This document shows, piece by piece, positions 6,901-8,337 of a stretch of 8,337 bases of DNA. The notes beneath the pieces were generated by a model, which was not told the DNA's origin, searched no databases, and saw only the letters and a program-made list of their open reading frames with translations. The stretch is from the NCBI GenBank assembly GCA_937888925.1, contig CALARM010000039.1:1-8337 (forward strand), written 5' to 3'. This stretch comes from an uncultured Synergistia bacterium (GTDB taxonomy: Bacteria > Eremiobacterota > SpSt-956 > JAKJGF01). Position numbers and translations under genes: made by a program. Every line of letters starts with the position of its first letter. The stretch's first letter is position 1.

Positions 6901-7507
6901 TGACGAACTGGATAAACGTTACAGATTTCTCATAGAACAAAAAGCAGATATGGAAGAAGCCATATTTTCCCTGAACAAAGTAATTGAAGATCTTGAAAAG
7001 ACTTCAAGGAAAAAGTTCAAAGAAACCTTCTCTCTTGTATCGGCGGAATTTTCTGCCATATACTCTTCCCTGTTCCCTGGAGGTCAGGCTCATTTAACAC
7101 TTACAGACGAAGAGAATATACTGAAGAGCGGAATTGAAATAGGAGTTCATCCTCCGGGAAAAAGACTTCAGTCCATATCACTCCTTTCAGGAGGAGAAAA
7201 AACCATGGCAGCAGTTATACTGCTTCTGTCCATATTTAAAGTTAAACCGACACCGTTCTGTGTTTTTGATGAAGTAGACGCAGCTCTTGACGATACAAAC
7301 ACGGCACTTCTGGCTGATTGTATCAAAGATTTCTCGAAAATGTCCCAGTTTATCATCATATCACATAATAAAATAACCATGGAAAAATCTGATGTGTTAT
7401 ATGGTGTTACTATGGAAGAGCCCGGTGTATCTGATATAATATCTATAAAACTGGGAGATCCTGTTCTGGATGAAATTATGAAAGAAAAAGAAGAAGTTTG
7501 CATATAA
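3932..7507 (+). CDS. smc: Chromosome partition/condensation ATPase SMC
   Basis: The product is 1191 residues, the usual length for bacterial SMC. It dimerises through a hinge and, with ScpA and ScpB, forms the ring that extrudes and organises DNA loops for chromosome segregation. The N-terminal head has the opening LKRLSLYGFKTFA and Walker A GPNGSGKS (30-37), and the Q-loop GQGQIEKI (141-148). Coiled coil runs from about 165 to 500. The hinge spans about 503-670, with GGHIQDIV (548-555), GRATFLPL and a closing AGAITGGS. The return coiled coil runs from about 675 to 975. The C-terminal head has signature LSGGEK (1085-1090), Walker B FCVFDEVD (1109-1116) with D1113 and catalytic E1114, the D-loop ALDDTN, and the SHNK switch. 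All ATPase residues are present. The start is TTG. ftsY follows after 178 bp, a widespread pairing; rnc, often upstream of smc, is not seen here. Confidence 0.97.
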   Translation: MLKRLSLYGFKTFAKKTEIEFNHGITCIVGPNGSGKSNISDALRWILGEQGMKPLRSDKLTEVIFAGSEFRKPLNISEVVMLLENKSERFPLKYSEIEITRRIYRDNKSEFLINRTPCRLKDIQDIFLDTGLGKGGISMIGQGQIEKIISSDPSERRALFEETAGINKYQHRKQEAMKKLELTGNNLLRLSDIIKEVEDRIAPLKQEVNKLGRFNRYKERVEALQRELLLQEYFSLSQKDEEALNHLKHATEQVGNIKENLKNLERNHRNLSEELKELSRDKETYEGQINSLTVELEQVKGRTHSYITRRKELKERLASTLQLMSSLEEQKKKLIEDREKDLLRLEELKKKAEQLTLEINSKEKEHKKDLEYLSELREKYNKSKEEVLTCAQKITEKTKEMDKLSSDHEELKREMFRLQEGRRETVEKLKELALHRDDTLKTLEKFSIDKDDIKREITCLKEKKQNLNSSLEKLRIDLVNLFKNFSEKEVRLNFLKELEKSFEGYFPGVKAIMTAKKKNSELSGITGVVGSLIQVPRMYEKAIEVALGGHIQDIVTETDRDARLSVEFLRATGKGRATFLPLNIIKPSYYDFSREGGWVKQSSVIGQASKLVDYDRKYEKIINYLLSHFYIVKDLSSGVELLKSYNLSATLVTLDGDIIRPAGAITGGSTENKKTSILSRTREIEELSHQLSEIKNRKETLQNKETSLQKENGAIEKNLKAHMEKLSSLDTSLSDLLRKKDRIILEEKQIHERLKDYEHNVEINSQKQNKVNLSMGNIQMEIVTLRDREKILEIERKELERNLSQQEATEGKVLEQLNQSKMEHARHIEACSNLESFIKSRAEQKKLLENNYASCSKEREHLQENLSKMDKEEGADNIKLRELTKIYEETAEYLRNRKKEEVLKEKDINSTLQHMQNLREELLQKEEVKQEMHIIKARVNAEKEMVEAKLPPSYSKPEFIEPEKISQEMETLRNRMTNMGFINYNASVEYDELDKRYRFLIEQKADMEEAIFSLNKVIEDLEKTSRKKFKETFSLVSAEFSAIYSSLFPGGQAHLTLTDEENILKSGIEIGVHPPGKRLQSISLLSGGEKTMAAVILLLSIFKVKPTPFCVFDEVDAALDDTNTALLADCIKDFSKMSQFIIISHNKITMEKSDVLYGVTMEEPGVSDIISIKLGDPVLDEIMKEKEEVCI

Positions 7508-7542
7508 CAGTGACCAGTAATCAGTTATCAGTTACCAGTAAA
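7508..7542 (-). repeat. Heptamer array, family B, inverted, 5 units
   Basis: Units on the + strand are CAGTGAC, CAGTAAT, CAGTTAT, CAGTTAC and CAGTAAA, all in phase. They are complements of GTCACTG, ATTACTG, ATAACTG, GTAACTG and TTTACTG. The array begins at the first base after the smc stop codon and pairs with the direct array at 7612-7668. Confidence 0.85.
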
Positions 7543-7575
7543 GAAACAGTAAATTTGTTTCATATTGTAAGGTCT

Positions 7576-7616
7576 GTAAATAATAATTTATTTTAAACAA
7601 TAAATTATACATTTAC
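7576..7616. repeat. AT-rich hairpin at the centre of the smc-ftsY gap
   Basis: A perfect 10-bp stem, ATAATTTATT (7583-7592) with AATAAATTAT (7599-7608), encloses the 6-nt loop TTAAAC. It is extended below by GTAAAT (7576-7581) with ATTTAC (7611-7616) after a small internal bulge. No T run follows, and the stem is nearly all A/T, so it is unlikely to be an intrinsic terminator. It sits between the two opposed heptamer arms and would form the tip of the larger fold. Confidence 0.6.
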
Positions 7617-7668
7617 TGATAACTGGTTATCGATAAACTGGTTACTAATCACTGCTAACTGATCACTG
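7612..7668 (+). repeat. Heptamer array, family B, 8 degenerate units
   Basis: Units are TTTACTG, ATAACTG, GTTATCG, ATAAACTG (one extra base), GTTACTA, ATCACTG, CTAACTG and ATCACTG. A two-unit block (ATAACTG-GTTATCG) seems to recur as ATAAACTG-GTTACTA. It is more diverged than the array before smc. It ends just before the GAGGAGG ribosome site of ftsY (7674-7680). Confidence 0.8.
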
Positions 7669-7685
7669 ATATTGAGGAGGCAAAA

Positions 7686-8337
7686 ATGTTTAAATTATTT
7701 AAAAGCGACAACTGGCTTACAAAAATAAAAGACGGACTTTTGAAGACCAGGGATAATCTGACTGCAAGGGTAAAAAGCTTATTTTCAGGGAGAAGTAAAA
7801 TAGATGAAGAATTGTGGGAAGAACTTGAAGAAGTACTTATATGTGCCGATATGGGTGCTCAGACTTCCATGAAAATAATTGAAGAGTTACGGAAAAAGGC
7901 AAAAGAATTAAAAATACAGGAACCGGAGCAACTGATAGATCATCTTAAAGAAATCATAAAAAATTGTTTTGCAAACAGGGAATTAGGGCTTTTTACCGCA
8001 GAGAACAAACCTACTGTTTATATCATGATAGGTGTAAACGGTTCAGGTAAAACCACAACAATAGGGAAACTGTCTCACAGACTTAAAAGCCAGGGGAATA
8101 AAGTAATCATAGCTGCAGGTGACACATTCAGAGCAGCAGCAATAGAACAGTTAGACGTATGGGCTACAAGAGTCGGTGTGGAAATCATAAAAAACAAACA
8201 GGGCTCAGACCCTGCATCTGTATGTTTTGATGCCATACAGGCAGCAAAAGCCAGGGGGGCCGATTATCTCATCATAGATACAGCAGGAAGACTTCAGACA
8301 AAATATAATCTTATGAATGAATTGAAAAAAATAGGAA
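7686..8337 (+). CDS. ftsY: Signal recognition particle receptor FtsY (partial, 3' end outside window)
   Basis: The 217 codons visible are open to the window edge. FtsY is the membrane-associated GTPase that docks SRP-ribosome complexes to the Sec translocon by forming a GTP-dependent twin with Ffh. After a short basic N-terminus (MFKLFKSDNWLTKIKDGLLK) comes the helical N domain (about 20-105), with the IDEELWEELEEVLICADMG pattern at 39-57. The G domain follows, with G1 GVNGSGKTTTIGKL (116-129), DTFRAAAIEQL (146-156) and G3 DTAGR (198-202). The long acidic A domain of E. coli FtsY is absent, as in Gram-positive-type forms. Ser120 replaces the Val usual in GVNGVGKTT. ATG 7686 has AGGAGG at 7675-7680, a 5-nt spacing. 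The basic, amphipathic N-terminus would suit membrane binding. Ffh, the paralogue, is less likely because its N domain does not start with this MFK(L/F)FK-type tail. Confidence 0.95.
   Translation, partial: MFKLFKSDNWLTKIKDGLLKTRDNLTARVKSLFSGRSKIDEELWEELEEVLICADMGAQTSMKIIEELRKKAKELKIQEPEQLIDHLKEIIKNCFANRELGLFTAENKPTVYIMIGVNGSGKTTTIGKLSHRLKSQGNKVIIAAGDTFRAAAIEQLDVWATRVGVEIIKNKQGSDPASVCFDAIQAAKARGADYLIIDTAGRLQTKYNLMNELKKIG

Noticed and set aside
7168..7503. 111-aa antisense ORF over the smc C-terminal head
   Set aside because: It lies opposite the conserved signature and Walker B region of SMC; its Ser-rich product has no family features.

Overview
This is an AT-rich bacterial chromosomal segment with every recognised gene on the + strand. 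In order it holds the 3' end of tilS, hpt, ftsH, three small uncharacterised ORFs, smc, and the 5' part of ftsY, which runs off the window. tilS-hpt-ftsH is a common gene order in Firmicutes and related Gram-positive-like lineages, and smc next to ftsY is also widespread. The low GC, frequent ATA and AGA codons, strong AGGAGG-type ribosome sites and a sigma70/SigA-type promoter fit a Firmicutes-like or other Terrabacteria-type organism. The sequence alone does not fix the phylum.

Layout. 1-86: last codons of tilS (tRNA-Ile lysidine synthetase). 116-649: hpt (purine salvage). 650-930: a non-coding gap with an imperfect, roughly 205-bp palindrome, followed by a clear extended -10 promoter for ftsH. 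931-2772: ftsH (membrane AAA+ zinc protease). 2856-3692: three tightly packed small ORFs, encoding a three-helix membrane protein, a small beta-rich soluble protein, and a signal peptide plus single-TM protein. 3693-3931: a gap made almost entirely of heptanucleotide repeats. 3932-7507: smc (chromosome condensation ATPase, TTG start). 7508-7685: another repeat-bearing gap with inverted arms. 7686-8337: ftsY (SRP receptor GTPase), partial.

The recognised genes are ordinary housekeeping genes for tRNA modification, purine salvage, membrane protein quality control, chromosome organisation and protein targeting. The unusual content lies in the gaps. All five gaps longer than 20 bp carry 7-bp tandem repeats. 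Family A is GAGTGAA/AAGTGAA. Family B is GTCACTG/ATAACTG/CTCACTG. Family A read on the opposite strand shares the core TCACT with family B, so the two look like diverged versions of one heptamer. In three gaps the left arm reads AGTNA and the right arm reads TNACT, which could form a long hairpin with a 7-nt period. In the other two gaps only the left-type arm is present. Two genes, tilS and the ORF at 3378, take their stop codon from the first units of an array.

I found no CRISPR array, transposase, phage gene, tRNA or rRNA, and no convincing new enzymatic system. The candidates for novelty are the heptamer arrays and the three small ORFs between ftsH and smc.
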